From positions 4,258 to 12,071 of the forward strand of contig DNHM01000032.1 in NCBI GenBank assembly GCA_003485885.1: a stretch of 7,814 nt of DNA. Reading direction: 5' to 3'. Shown here in pieces: positions 1 to 6,157 of this stretch. Under the pieces are notes generated by a model, which was not told where the DNA came from, did no database searches, and was given only the letters and a program-made list of their open reading frames with translations. The position numbers and the translations under genes were made by a program. This stretch comes from Acidimicrobiaceae bacterium. GTDB taxonomy: Bacteria; Actinomycetota; Acidimicrobiia; Acidimicrobiales; UBA10347. How positions within the stretch are numbered: position 1 is the first letter of the stretch; every line of letters begins with the position of its first letter.

Positions 1-281
1 GCGATTACCGGCAGAGCGGGAACGCTGTCGGTCCGGTCCATTGTCCAATGTGTGAGTACGACGTCGTACAGGCCGGAGACATGGTCGCTGTGATAATGGG
101 TCAAGAAGACAGCGCCCAGATCTGGTACCCATACGTCGGCGCCAGCGAGTCGCTGCACCGTGGACCGGCCAACGTCAAACTGCATGGTGAGGTCGTCATG
201 CCGCAGCAGCACGCCAGGGCCCGCTCGATCCGCATCGGGAATCGGACAGCCGGTGCCGGTGATTGTTACCGAAGTACTCAT
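1..281 (-). CDS. MBL-fold metallo-hydrolase, RNase Z-like (N-terminal 93 residues; C-terminus beyond left edge)
   Basis: Probable zinc-dependent hydrolase; substrate unknown. The ATG at 281 opens a frame that stays open to the window edge. Visible are an N-terminal strand VTITGTG, a QFDVGR turn at about residues 34-39 and the metal motif T-H62-Y-H64-S-D66-H67, the HxHxDH signature of the fold. Only about the first third of a roughly 290-residue protein is present, so the later zinc ligands cannot be checked. It is a close paralogue of the gene just upstream: by hand alignment, without gaps, about 50 of the first 82 residues are identical. Its ATG overlaps the upstream stop codon (ATGA, 281-278), so the two are one transcript and probably translationally coupled. 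The family is certain; the role is not. An aromatic-pathway lactonase or esterase would fit the surroundings but is inference. Confidence 0.88.
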   Translation of the reverse strand, partial: MSTSVTITGTGCPIPDADRAGPGVLLRHDDLTMQFDVGRSTVQRLAGADVWVPDLGAVFLTHYHSDHVSGLYDVVLTHWTMDRTDSVPALPVI

Positions 282-1144
282 ACTGAGCTCCCGTCGCCCA
301 ACGTGACCGTGTCGAGGTCGTCGCACACCATAATCTCTCCCCGGTAGCCGCCTTCGCGGACTTCGTCGATGAAGGCTTGTTTGTCTGCGTTGGTGACCGG
401 CGCAGGGATCAGATGGGTAAGCATCACCGTGGGCACATTGAGCTCAGCCATCTGCCGGCCGATCTCCCGGGTGTCGGAGTGGTAATGCATGATGTACTGC
501 TTGTCTGGCGGCCGTTGTGCGATCACGTCCATACGCATGGCTTCGTAAACCACGACATCGGCGCCGTCGGCCAGGGCTGCGACCTCGTCGCACACGACGG
601 TGTCACCGCTGATCGCCACAACCCCATCGGGTGTTTCGATGCGATACCCCACAGCACCTTCGACCGGTTCATGGCGTACCTGGCTCGCGAGAACGCGCAC
701 ATCACCACTCGACCAGATCTCGACCGGTTTGGGTGGAGCATCAAAACCGATGATGTCGACCTTTGGATGCGGCGCCCGATGGTTGTGAAGCGAACGGATC
801 TCCAGATCGTGATCCCAGAGATCGAGCATGCGCTCACAGAATCGAATGGTGGATCCGTTCGGCGCCAACAGGGGCAGCCGAGCTGCCTCGTCGTACACGT
901 CCATCGTCCAGTGCGACAACACGAGATCCTGGACCCCCACAACATGGTCTGAGTGGTAATGCGTGAGGAAAAGCGCAGACAGTTTGGCCGGCGACGAACC
1001 GGCGGCCAATAGCCGAGGAACCGTCGCTCGGCCAGCATCGAACTGCAAATGCACATCGCCATATCGAACCAACACACCAGCACCAGCGCGGTCGTGGGTG
1101 GCCAGCGGTGTTCCCGTGCCAGTGATCGTGACTTGTGTGGTCAT
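278..1144 (-). CDS. MBL-fold metallo-hydrolase, RNase Z-like, 288 aa
   Basis: Complete zinc hydrolase of the metallo-beta-lactamase fold, arranged as in RNase Z and related arylsulfatase/lactonase-like enzymes; probably cytoplasmic, as no signal peptide is seen. The full ligand set is visible: H62-Y-H64-S-D66-H67, H158 (VRHEP), D181 (ISGDT) and H244 (MLTHLIP). H222-S-D near residue 222 sits where RNase Z has its HST motif. There is no long exosite arm, so tRNA processing is unlikely; the protein is more likely a small-molecule hydrolase. The ATG at 1144 has GAGGA 5 nt upstream (1150-1154). It is first in a two-gene operon with its own paralogue. It is divergent from the P450 across a repeat-bearing intergenic region. 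Substrate unknown. Family sure, function open. Confidence 0.92.
   Translation of the reverse strand: MTTQVTITGTGTPLATHDRAGAGVLVRYGDVHLQFDAGRATVPRLLAAGSSPAKLSALFLTHYHSDHVVGVQDLVLSHWTMDVYDEAARLPLLAPNGSTIRFCERMLDLWDHDLEIRSLHNHRAPHPKVDIIGFDAPPKPVEIWSSGDVRVLASQVRHEPVEGAVGYRIETPDGVVAISGDTVVCDEVAALADGADVVVYEAMRMDVIAQRPPDKQYIMHYHSDTREIGRQMAELNVPTVMLTHLIPAPVTNADKQAFIDEVREGGYRGEIMVCDDLDTVTLGDGSSV
288..292 (-). promoter_or_regulatory. Ribosome binding site of the downstream MBL gene
   Basis: On the minus strand GGGAG lies 6 nt before the ATG at 281, inside the last codons of the upstream MBL gene. It supports this start and a coupled reinitiation at the ATGA overlap. Confidence 0.6.
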
Positions 1145-1207
1145 GAGGTTCCTCGTTGATTCTGGGCTCGAGGTCTACTGCCGTCACCCATCACTACTGC
1201 CATTGCC

Positions 1208-1258
1208 TGACACTACAGAACCCTGACACTGCGAAACCATGACACTACAGAACCCTGA
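1208..1258. repeat. 16-bp-period tandem repeat, candidate operator array
   Basis: Two identical 19-bp copies of TGACACTACAGAACCCTGA lie at 1208-1226 and 1240-1258. A degenerate copy (15 of 19 matches) sits between them at 1224-1242, and a weaker TGA...CCC unit follows from 1256. The unit is 16 bp. The two perfect copies are 32 bp apart, close to three helical turns, so they face the same side of DNA. On the minus strand each perfect copy contains TAGTGT, which would pass as a -10 hexamer for the MBL operon. An operator array for a regulator of the divergent genes is the likeliest reading. Confidence 0.6.
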
Positions 1259-1282
1259 AAGTCACGTTCCCTGAGGCCACAA

Positions 1283-1301
1283 CATCGTTACAACGACGAT
1301 G
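1283..1301. promoter_or_regulatory. Inverted repeat, possible regulator site
   Basis: TCGTT-AC-AACGA (1285-1296) is a perfect 5-bp inverted repeat with a 2-bp centre. It is overlapped by CATCGT/ACGATG arms (1283-1288 and 1296-1301). It lies in the divergent region, about 150 bp upstream of the P450 start. Short palindromes of this size can occur by chance. Confidence 0.25.
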
Positions 1302-1437
1302 CCGGGTCACAGTGAAGGGCTAGGGACGTCGGAATGATGGGGCTGCGTTGATGCTCCCCAGTGTCGCCGGGACCACAGAGAGTCACCATCAGAAGTCCTT
1401 CCCGAAGCATCAGAGTAAGGGCGCCTACCCGTGGGTC

Positions 1438-1443
1438 TACGAT
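1438..1443 (+). promoter_or_regulatory. Candidate -10 hexamer for a leaderless P450 transcript
   Basis: TACGAT fits the actinobacterial TANNNT -10 pattern and ends 7 nt before the ATG at 1451, so transcription would begin at or next to the start codon. No Shine-Dalgarno sequence precedes that ATG, as expected for a leaderless message. No clear -35 element is seen. Confidence 0.4.
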
Positions 1444-1450
1444 CGACGCA

Positions 1451-2629
1451 ATGGAGCAAACCTTGGATCTAGCCTCACCAGCATTCCTTGCTGATGTGCA
1501 TGGCAGTCTCGACCGTCTCAGGAGCCAGCACTTCTTTGCTCGTGCAGCCAATGGCGACGGGGTCTTCTTCAATCAGGCCGATGCCGCGTGGGTTATGCGT
1601 TGCGTCGACTTCCGCTTCACTTTCGTGGAGATCGACGACCAGACGAGCCCATATCTGGCCAAAGCGATACAACACGAACTGCTCAACATGCACGGCGAGG
1701 AACACAGCCGTATGCGCCGCCTCGTCTCCGCCGGTTTGCGTGACCGCGTCGAAGACGAACTCAAGGACCGCATCCATGCAATCGCCGACGAACTGATCGA
1801 CGCGCTTCCCAACAGCGGTGTCGTCGACCTTTGTCGGGACTTCGCCGAGCCACTGCCAGGACGAGTGCTTGGGCCGATGTATGGCATTCCGTATGACGAA
1901 GCGGTCGACTTCAACGCGTGGATACGCACTGGCGGCCGCAAGCTCGACGCCCTGCAATCGGGCGAACCGATCGGCGAAATCGAGGACGCAAACCGCAAGA
2001 TGCACGACTACTTGCGAGAGCTCTTGGCCGAACGCCGGACCTCGCTCGGCACCGACATCTTCAGCGAGCTCATCCAGGCCGAGGTCGACGGCGACCGTCT
2101 GACCGAAGAAGAACTCGTGTATCTCGCTACCGAACTGGCATCGGCAGGCGTCGATACGACCCGTGATCAGCTCCCGCTGATTCTGCTGTCGCTGCTCACC
2201 CACCCCGAGCAGTACGACCGACTGGCAAAGGATCCTTCCCTGGCACTTGCCGCGGTAGACGAGGGCATGCGATATGCGCCACTCCCGTGGGTCCTCCCCC
2301 ACACCGCGGTGAACGACGTGCACTACAAAGGGGTCGACTTTGTCGAAGGCGACACGGTCCTGATCTTGGTGCCGGCAACAAATCGCGACCCCAACGTGAT
2401 GGACGAGCCACACCGGTTCGACATCGACCGGCCACGAGCACGAAACTTCAGCTTCGGCCAAGGCGCACACGCCTGCCCGGCCGCACAACTTGCCCGCATC
2501 GAAATGGCGATCGCTGTGGAACGCCTGGTCACGAGAACATCGTTACAGCTTGCCGAAGAACCAGCACTCACCACATCGGGCAAGGGCCGCATCCCCACCT
2601 CGCTCCTCGCCCACATCACCAAGCACTAA
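1451..2629 (+). CDS. Cytochrome P450, soluble bacterial class I type, 392 aa
   Basis: Heme-thiolate monooxygenase expected to work with a ferredoxin and reductase, neither encoded here. Visible motifs are: C-helix H85-S-R-M-R89; I-helix oxygen-activation motif A232-G-V-D-T-T237; K-helix E271-G-M-R274; and heme loop F335-G-Q-G-A-H-A-C342 followed by P-A-A-Q-L-A-R. Length is normal for a soluble bacterial P450 and there is no membrane anchor. Two departures from consensus are visible. Ala344 replaces the usual Gly two residues after the heme Cys. H284 (LPHTAVND) stands where many family members have the propionate-binding Arg (R299 of P450cam). The start is ATG 1451 rather than the in-frame ATG 1361, because the MEQT start gives a normal N-terminus and fits a leaderless promoter. 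Substrate unknown. Given the aromatic-pathway genes downstream, O-demethylation or hydroxylation of a phenolic compound is a reasonable guess. Confidence 0.95.
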   Translation: MEQTLDLASPAFLADVHGSLDRLRSQHFFARAANGDGVFFNQADAAWVMRCVDFRFTFVEIDDQTSPYLAKAIQHELLNMHGEEHSRMRRLVSAGLRDRVEDELKDRIHAIADELIDALPNSGVVDLCRDFAEPLPGRVLGPMYGIPYDEAVDFNAWIRTGGRKLDALQSGEPIGEIEDANRKMHDYLRELLAERRTSLGTDIFSELIQAEVDGDRLTEEELVYLATELASAGVDTTRDQLPLILLSLLTHPEQYDRLAKDPSLALAAVDEGMRYAPLPWVLPHTAVNDVHYKGVDFVEGDTVLILVPATNRDPNVMDEPHRFDIDRPRARNFSFGQGAHACPAAQLARIEMAIAVERLVTRTSLQLAEEPALTTSGKGRIPTSLLAHITKH

Positions 2630-2636
2630 CGAACAA

Positions 2637-2669
2637 ATAACGAACCGGTGCCAGGCACCGGTTCGTTAT
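2637..2669. terminator. Strong hairpin terminator between convergent units
   Basis: The arm ATAACGAACCGGTGCC (2637-2652) is followed by a single central A and its exact reverse complement (2654-2669). As RNA this gives a stem of about 14-15 bp with a 3-5 nt loop. It lies 7 bp past the P450 stop and 5 bp past the stop of the SDR remnant. The T-rich flank lies on the minus-strand side (TTATTTGTTCG), so it looks more like a terminator for the minus-strand transcript, though it may serve both. Confidence 0.75.
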
Positions 2670-2674
2670 CGACG

Positions 2675-3159
<485 letters not shown>

Positions 3160-3262
3160 GTGATGTGTCTCCCGTTCTACGACGCAGAACCGCTGTCTGC
3201 GCCGTCCTTAGTATTCATCCCCACAAGGGTCGTGCCCAATATCACCGGCATCACTAGTTCGG
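3160..3262 (-). other. Short gap between the VOC gene and the SDR remnant
   Basis: These 103 bp carry the ribosome binding site of the SDR remnant (GGGAG on the minus strand, 3169-3173). There is also a weak CGCAG/CTGCG hairpin (3183-3187 and 3197-3201, 9-nt loop) without a T-tract. I see no gene or clear promoter here. Confidence 0.3.
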
Positions 3263-3952
3263 TCAGTCGACCTGGACCGGTGGTGTGGTTTCACTGAGCT
3301 GCGCCCACACGAACGAGTCGTCGAGCCCAATGACTCGCCCGTACCGTTCAGGATGGCGAGCCGCACGAACGTTCTCAGGATGCGGCTCGGTCGGCTGCGC
3401 AACCGCGTGGGCGGGCCGGTCGAAGGTGGCCGGGTTCGTCATAGCCGCAAGTTCGTCGGTGGTGATGCCGCACAGGCCAGTTACCTCGGGATCGATCCAC
3501 GCTGCAGGATCGATATTGGAACCGCATGCGACTTCGAGATTCAAACCTTCAGGGCCTTCGAAATAGATCGACTGCACGAAACCATGGTCGATCGGGCCAA
3601 GTACCTGGATACCTTTTGAGCGCAACCGATCACGCATCGTCAGCAGTTCGTCGAACGTGTCGACATGCATGGCGAGATGTTGCATAGTCCCACCACGGAC
3701 CTCGCCACCAGGCCCATCGGCATGGCTCGCCCCGAACTCAACCTCGGCGCTGTTCTTGGGGTGTTGCACGAACGCGATGTAGCTATCCGGCGACAATTCG
3801 ATGAAGCCGTGATAAGCGCCCTTGACACCATGCATCCAATACAACGCCTTGAGCGGCAGGCCCAACGCGTCGCACCAGAACGTCAGCTGACGTTTCATAT
3901 CGGTTGTGGAAAGTGCGAGATGGTTGACACCTCGAGGATGAAGCGTGGACAC
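3263..3952 (-). CDS. VOC (vicinal oxygen chelate) superfamily protein, glyoxalase/extradiol dioxygenase-like, 229 aa
   Basis: A metal-dependent VOC enzyme. This superfamily includes type I extradiol ring-cleavage dioxygenases, glyoxalase I and isomerases. Two beta-alpha-beta-beta-beta modules are visible. The first starts at GVNHLAL (H11) and ends near HGFIEL (E52). The second starts at MQHLAMHVD (H92) and ends at GLNLEVAC (E140). H11/H92/E140, with or without E52, are the candidate metal ligands. A C-terminal extension of about 85 residues ends in HPERYGRVIGLDDSFVW and has no module signature. The start is GTG 3952, not the in-frame ATG 3979, because AAGGAG (3961-3966) sits 8 nt before the GTG and inside the longer reading. 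It is divergent from the TauD-like gene and upstream of the SDR remnant. Ring cleavage or an isomerase role in an aromatic pathway is plausible; the substrate cannot be read from the sequence. Confidence 0.88.
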   Translation of the reverse strand: MSTLHPRGVNHLALSTTDMKRQLTFWCDALGLPLKALYWMHGVKGAYHGFIELSPDSYIAFVQHPKNSAEVEFGASHADGPGGEVRGGTMQHLAMHVDTFDELLTMRDRLRSKGIQVLGPIDHGFVQSIYFEGPEGLNLEVACGSNIDPAAWIDPEVTGLCGITTDELAAMTNPATFDRPAHAVAQPTEPHPENVRAARHPERYGRVIGLDDSFVWAQLSETTPPVQVD

Positions 3953-3960
3953 AGCGGCAT

Positions 3961-3966
3961 CTCCTT
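3961..3966 (-). promoter_or_regulatory. Ribosome binding site deciding the GTG start of the VOC gene
   Basis: AAGGAG on the minus strand, 8 nt before GTG 3952-3950. A start at ATG 3979 would place this sequence inside the coding region and has no comparable site of its own. Confidence 0.7.
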
Positions 3967-4151
3967 GTGTTGGCAGCACCCAAGCTCACTCGGTCGAGAA
4001 CACCGCTGTCAAACGAGCACCTGGCATACGAAGGGAGCGACCATCCAACGTCCAACCTCGAGGTGATTGTCCGGCACCGTCACCTAGCGTGACATCGCGT
4101 CAATGATCGAACTACCGGACCAAGGCAACAACGGACAACAATCGGAAAACC
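3967..4151. promoter_or_regulatory. Divergent promoter region between the VOC and TauD-like genes
   Basis: A 185-bp gap serving two divergent genes. It holds an inverted repeat GTCAC-CTAGC-GTGAC (4079-4093). It also has an imperfect outer pair, GATTGTCCGG (4065-4074) against CGGACAACAATC (4132-4143). CAACAATCG just before the TauD ATG (4136-4144) recurs in the ligC-side divergent region (6078-6086). No convincing -35/-10 pair could be fixed by eye. Confidence 0.35.
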
Positions 4152-5015
4152 ATGACTATTCGAGTGCGAGAACTGGCTGGAGCTATCGGGGCCGAAGTGC
4201 ACGGCCTTGATCTATCGGACCCCACTTTCGACGTGGCCCTGTTACATGACCTGTTCGCGCAACATCATGCACTCTTCTTTCCCGACCAGGATCTGGAGGC
4301 TGCCGATTTTTTGCGGATCATGCAAACGTTCGGTGAACCACTGGTGCATCCATACCTGAAGCCTTTGCCGGGTTACCCGCAGGTGCACGAGCTGCGCAAG
4401 ACGCCCACTGATGACGTGAACTTCGGCAATCTGTGGCACTCCGACTTCACCAATCTTCCCCGACCTTCGTTGGCCAACGCCCTGTACAGCATCGAGGTGC
4501 CAACACACGGTGGGGACACACTCATTGCGAATACGTGCGCAGCGTTCGAAGCGTTGTCCGACGGGATGAAGGACATGCTCCGGGGTCTGAACGCGGTGCA
4601 TGGTTTCTCCGAGAAATACAAACGGGATCTCGCCGACCAGACCGCACGCTCCGAGAATGTGGCCCGGGACGACGACGCGAGCAGCGAGTATCTCGACGCA
4701 GAACTCGAGGTACTTCATCCGGTCGTGCGCACGCATCCACCGTCGGGACGTGAGTCGCTCTATGTCAATGGTGGTTTCACACTGCGGTTCGAAAACATGA
4801 CACCAGAAGAGAGCAAGCCGTTGCTCGAGTTCCTCTATCGCCACTGCGAACGACCCGAGTTCGGCATGCGCTACACGTGGGCGCCGCGCACTCTTGGCAT
4901 GTGGGACAACCGATCAACACTTCACTACGCATCCAATGACTACCCCGGTCAACTCCGGGTGATGCACCGACTCGTGGTCCTAGAGGCCGACCGCCCCCAA
5001 CCCGCTCGCCGGTGA
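4152..5015 (+). CDS. TauD/TfdA-family Fe(II)/2-oxoglutarate-dependent dioxygenase, 287 aa
   Basis: Cytoplasmic non-heme iron oxygenase that couples decarboxylation of 2-oxoglutarate to hydroxylation of a substrate, often leading to C-S or C-O bond cleavage. The iron triad is W-H96-S-D98 and H258 (WDNRSTLHYA). R269 (GQLR) follows the distal His by 11 residues, the TauD spacing for the 2OG-binding Arg. R273 (MHRLVV) matches the second TauD Arg, which contacts the substrate anion. The N-terminus IGAEVHGLDLS and the block HPYLKPLPGYPQV are also typical. Length is normal. The ATG has only a weak GGAAA upstream. It is divergent from the VOC gene and its stop lies 4 bp from the stop of the LigC-type gene. 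Substrate unknown. A sulfonate (TauD) or an aryloxy-carboxylate ether (TfdA) are family precedents, and the aromatic surroundings favour the latter weakly. Confidence 0.93.
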   Translation: MTIRVRELAGAIGAEVHGLDLSDPTFDVALLHDLFAQHHALFFPDQDLEAADFLRIMQTFGEPLVHPYLKPLPGYPQVHELRKTPTDDVNFGNLWHSDFTNLPRPSLANALYSIEVPTHGGDTLIANTCAAFEALSDGMKDMLRGLNAVHGFSEKYKRDLADQTARSENVARDDDASSEYLDAELEVLHPVVRTHPPSGRESLYVNGGFTLRFENMTPEESKPLLEFLYRHCERPEFGMRYTWAPRTLGMWDNRSTLHYASNDYPGQLRVMHRLVVLEADRPQPARR

Positions 5016-5019
5016 CGGC

Positions 5020-5964
5020 TTACGCGTGGAGCTGTTGTTCGAGTGCATGAAGGTGGCGGTAACAGCTGATCACGTGGTGGACCGATGACTTGGGTTCGCG
5101 GCCCTCGTTGATTGCGGCGATGAACTCGCGTGATTCAAGTTCAATGCCATTCATCGATACGTCGATATACGACACGTCGATCACTTCGTCTCGGCCCGTG
5201 ATCAGGTCGTCGTAGTTGGCGACGTAGGTGCCGGTGTCGCCGATGTAGCGGAAGAAGGTTCCAAGCGGACCGTCGTTGTTGAACGACAACGACAGCGTCA
5301 GCAACGAACCACCCGACGTCTGCATCTGAATCGACATGTCCATGGCGATGCCGAGTTCGGGATGCAGCGGCCCTTGCAAGATGTTCGCAGCCACGATCTC
5401 TTCGCCGGTTTGGTACGCGAACAAGTCGATCGTGTGTGCCGCGTGATGCCACAGTAGATGGTCGGTCCAGGTACGAGCTTCGCCAAGCGCATTGGTGTTT
5501 GTGCGACGGAAGAAGAAGGTCTGTACATCCATGTGTTGGATCGAGAACTCGCCGGCCTGGATCTTGTTGTGCACCCATTGGTGCGACGGGTTGAAGCGAC
5601 GAACGTGGCCGACCATACACACCTTGCCGGTTCGTTTCTGAGTCTCAACGACGGCTTCTGCATCGGCCAAGTTGTCGGCGAGCGGAATCTCGACGAGTAC
5701 ATGTTTGCCGGCTTCCATGCACGCGATTGCCTGACTGGCATGCATCTGTGTGGGTGTTGCCAAGATCACTGCATCGACTGTGTCGAGCGCCAACGCTTCG
5801 GCCAAGTCATCTGACCAGTGCGCGATGCCGTAGTCATTCGCCACCGCTTCTTGTGAGCCGCCAGGCCGGTCGATCACCGACACCACTTCGGCCCCATCGA
5901 TCAGGGCAATTGCATCGAGGTGTTTGCGGCCGAAGGCGCCTGCTCCGGCGAGTGCGAGCTTCAT
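5020..5964 (-). CDS. ligC: Gfo/Idh/MocA oxidoreductase, LigC/PmdC type: 4-carboxy-2-hydroxymuconate-6-semialdehyde dehydrogenase, 314 aa
   Basis: Predicted to oxidise the hemiacetal form of 4-carboxy-2-hydroxymuconate-6-semialdehyde to 2-pyrone-4,6-dicarboxylate with NAD(P)+, in the protocatechuate 4,5-cleavage pathway. The Rossmann motif is G7-A-G9-A-F-G12 in the start MKLALAGAGAFGRKH. E92-I-P stands where classic family members have E-K-P. Conserved blocks follow: CMVGHVRRFNPSHQ (about 116-129), MDVQTFFFRR, WTDHLLWHHAAHTIDLF with H173/H177/D180, and FNNDGPLGTFFRY. These blocks and the length of about 315 match LigC of Sphingobium and PmdC of Comamonas as I remember them; this is recall, not a search. 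ATG 5964 has AGGAG 5 nt upstream (5970-5974). It is divergent from the second dioxygenase-galD unit, so two enzymes of the same pathway share one control region. Another Gfo/Idh substrate is possible but less likely. Confidence 0.83.
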   Translation of the reverse strand: MKLALAGAGAFGRKHLDAIALIDGAEVVSVIDRPGGSQEAVANDYGIAHWSDDLAEALALDTVDAVILATPTQMHASQAIACMEAGKHVLVEIPLADNLADAEAVVETQKRTGKVCMVGHVRRFNPSHQWVHNKIQAGEFSIQHMDVQTFFFRRTNTNALGEARTWTDHLLWHHAAHTIDLFAYQTGEEIVAANILQGPLHPELGIAMDMSIQMQTSGGSLLTLSLSFNNDGPLGTFFRYIGDTGTYVANYDDLITGRDEVIDVSYIDVSMNGIELESREFIAAINEGREPKSSVHHVISCYRHLHALEQQLHA

Positions 5965-6157
5965 AGGATCTCCTGCCAGGTTTTGTGCGAGCGAGGCTGC
6001 AAATCAACCTGGCCAGCAGCCGTCGGCAACGTATTTCAGTGCCGCGGTATTGTCAACAAAATGGCCAATAGACCGGCCAACAATCGAATTGTGGTCTCCT
6101 CAGAGCTGATCACGATTCGAACGTGCCATAGGATCAGTCGGTCCGAGCGACATCTCT
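5965..6157. promoter_or_regulatory. Divergent promoter region between ligC and the dioxygenase-galD unit
   Basis: 193 bp without a gene. On the ligC side CCAGGTT (5976-5982) and AACCTGG (6006-6012) form an inverted repeat with a 23-bp gap, next to the ligC ribosome binding site (5970-5974). The middle holds a cluster of short palindromes (6049-6092). TAGGAT (6129-6134) could be a -10 hexamer for the plus-strand unit, but no matching -35 is clear. No strong Shine-Dalgarno precedes the ATG at 6158. Confidence 0.5.
6049..6092. promoter_or_regulatory. Palindrome cluster, candidate operator
   Basis: Three inverted repeats lie within 44 bp: TTGT-CA-ACAA (6050-6059), TGGCC-8-GGCCA (6062-6066 and 6075-6079), and ACAAT-CGA-ATTGT (6080-6092). 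GGCCAA also recurs directly at 6063 and 6075, a 12-bp period. TTGT-NN-ACAA has the shape of GntR-family operators. The cluster lies between ligC and the dioxygenase-galD unit and could control both. Confidence 0.4.

Larger units (their letters stand above)
1145..1450. promoter_or_regulatory. Divergent regulatory region between the MBL operon and the P450
   Basis: A 306-bp stretch without a convincing gene. It must hold the minus-strand promoter of the MBL pair and the plus-strand promoter of the P450. Near the MBL side is a 16-bp-period tandem repeat (1208-1258). In the middle is a short inverted repeat (1283-1301). A -10-like hexamer lies right at the P450 start. The P450 frame is open upstream to an ATG at 1361. 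The extra 30 residues, rich in Arg, Ser and Pro, do not resemble a P450 N-terminus, so I treat 1361-1450 as non-coding. Confidence 0.6.

Noticed and set aside
377..952. Plus-strand open frame of 191 codons opposite the MBL gene
   Set aside because: The opposite strand carries the full MBL zinc-ligand set; this frame has no family signature.
278..1144. True tRNA-processing RNase Z
   Set aside because: No exosite arm is seen, a tandem paralogue exists, and the context is catabolic, so a small-molecule hydrolase is more likely.
1208..1258. CRISPR array
   Set aside because: The repeats are about 16-19 bp in direct tandem with no unique spacers and no cas genes are visible.
1475..2488. Long minus-strand open frame (337 codons) opposite the P450
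   Set aside because: It lies wholly antisense to a gene with all P450 motifs, shows no recognisable domain, and has the Cys/Arg/Val-rich look of a shadow frame.
3183..3201. Terminator hairpin after the VOC gene
   Set aside because: The arms are only 5 bp with a 9-nt loop and no T-tract follows on either strand; noted only as a weak structure.
3953..3979. Longer VOC start at ATG 3979
   Set aside because: The AAGGAG ribosome binding site lies inside this extension, 8 nt before a GTG that gives the normal VOC N-terminus.
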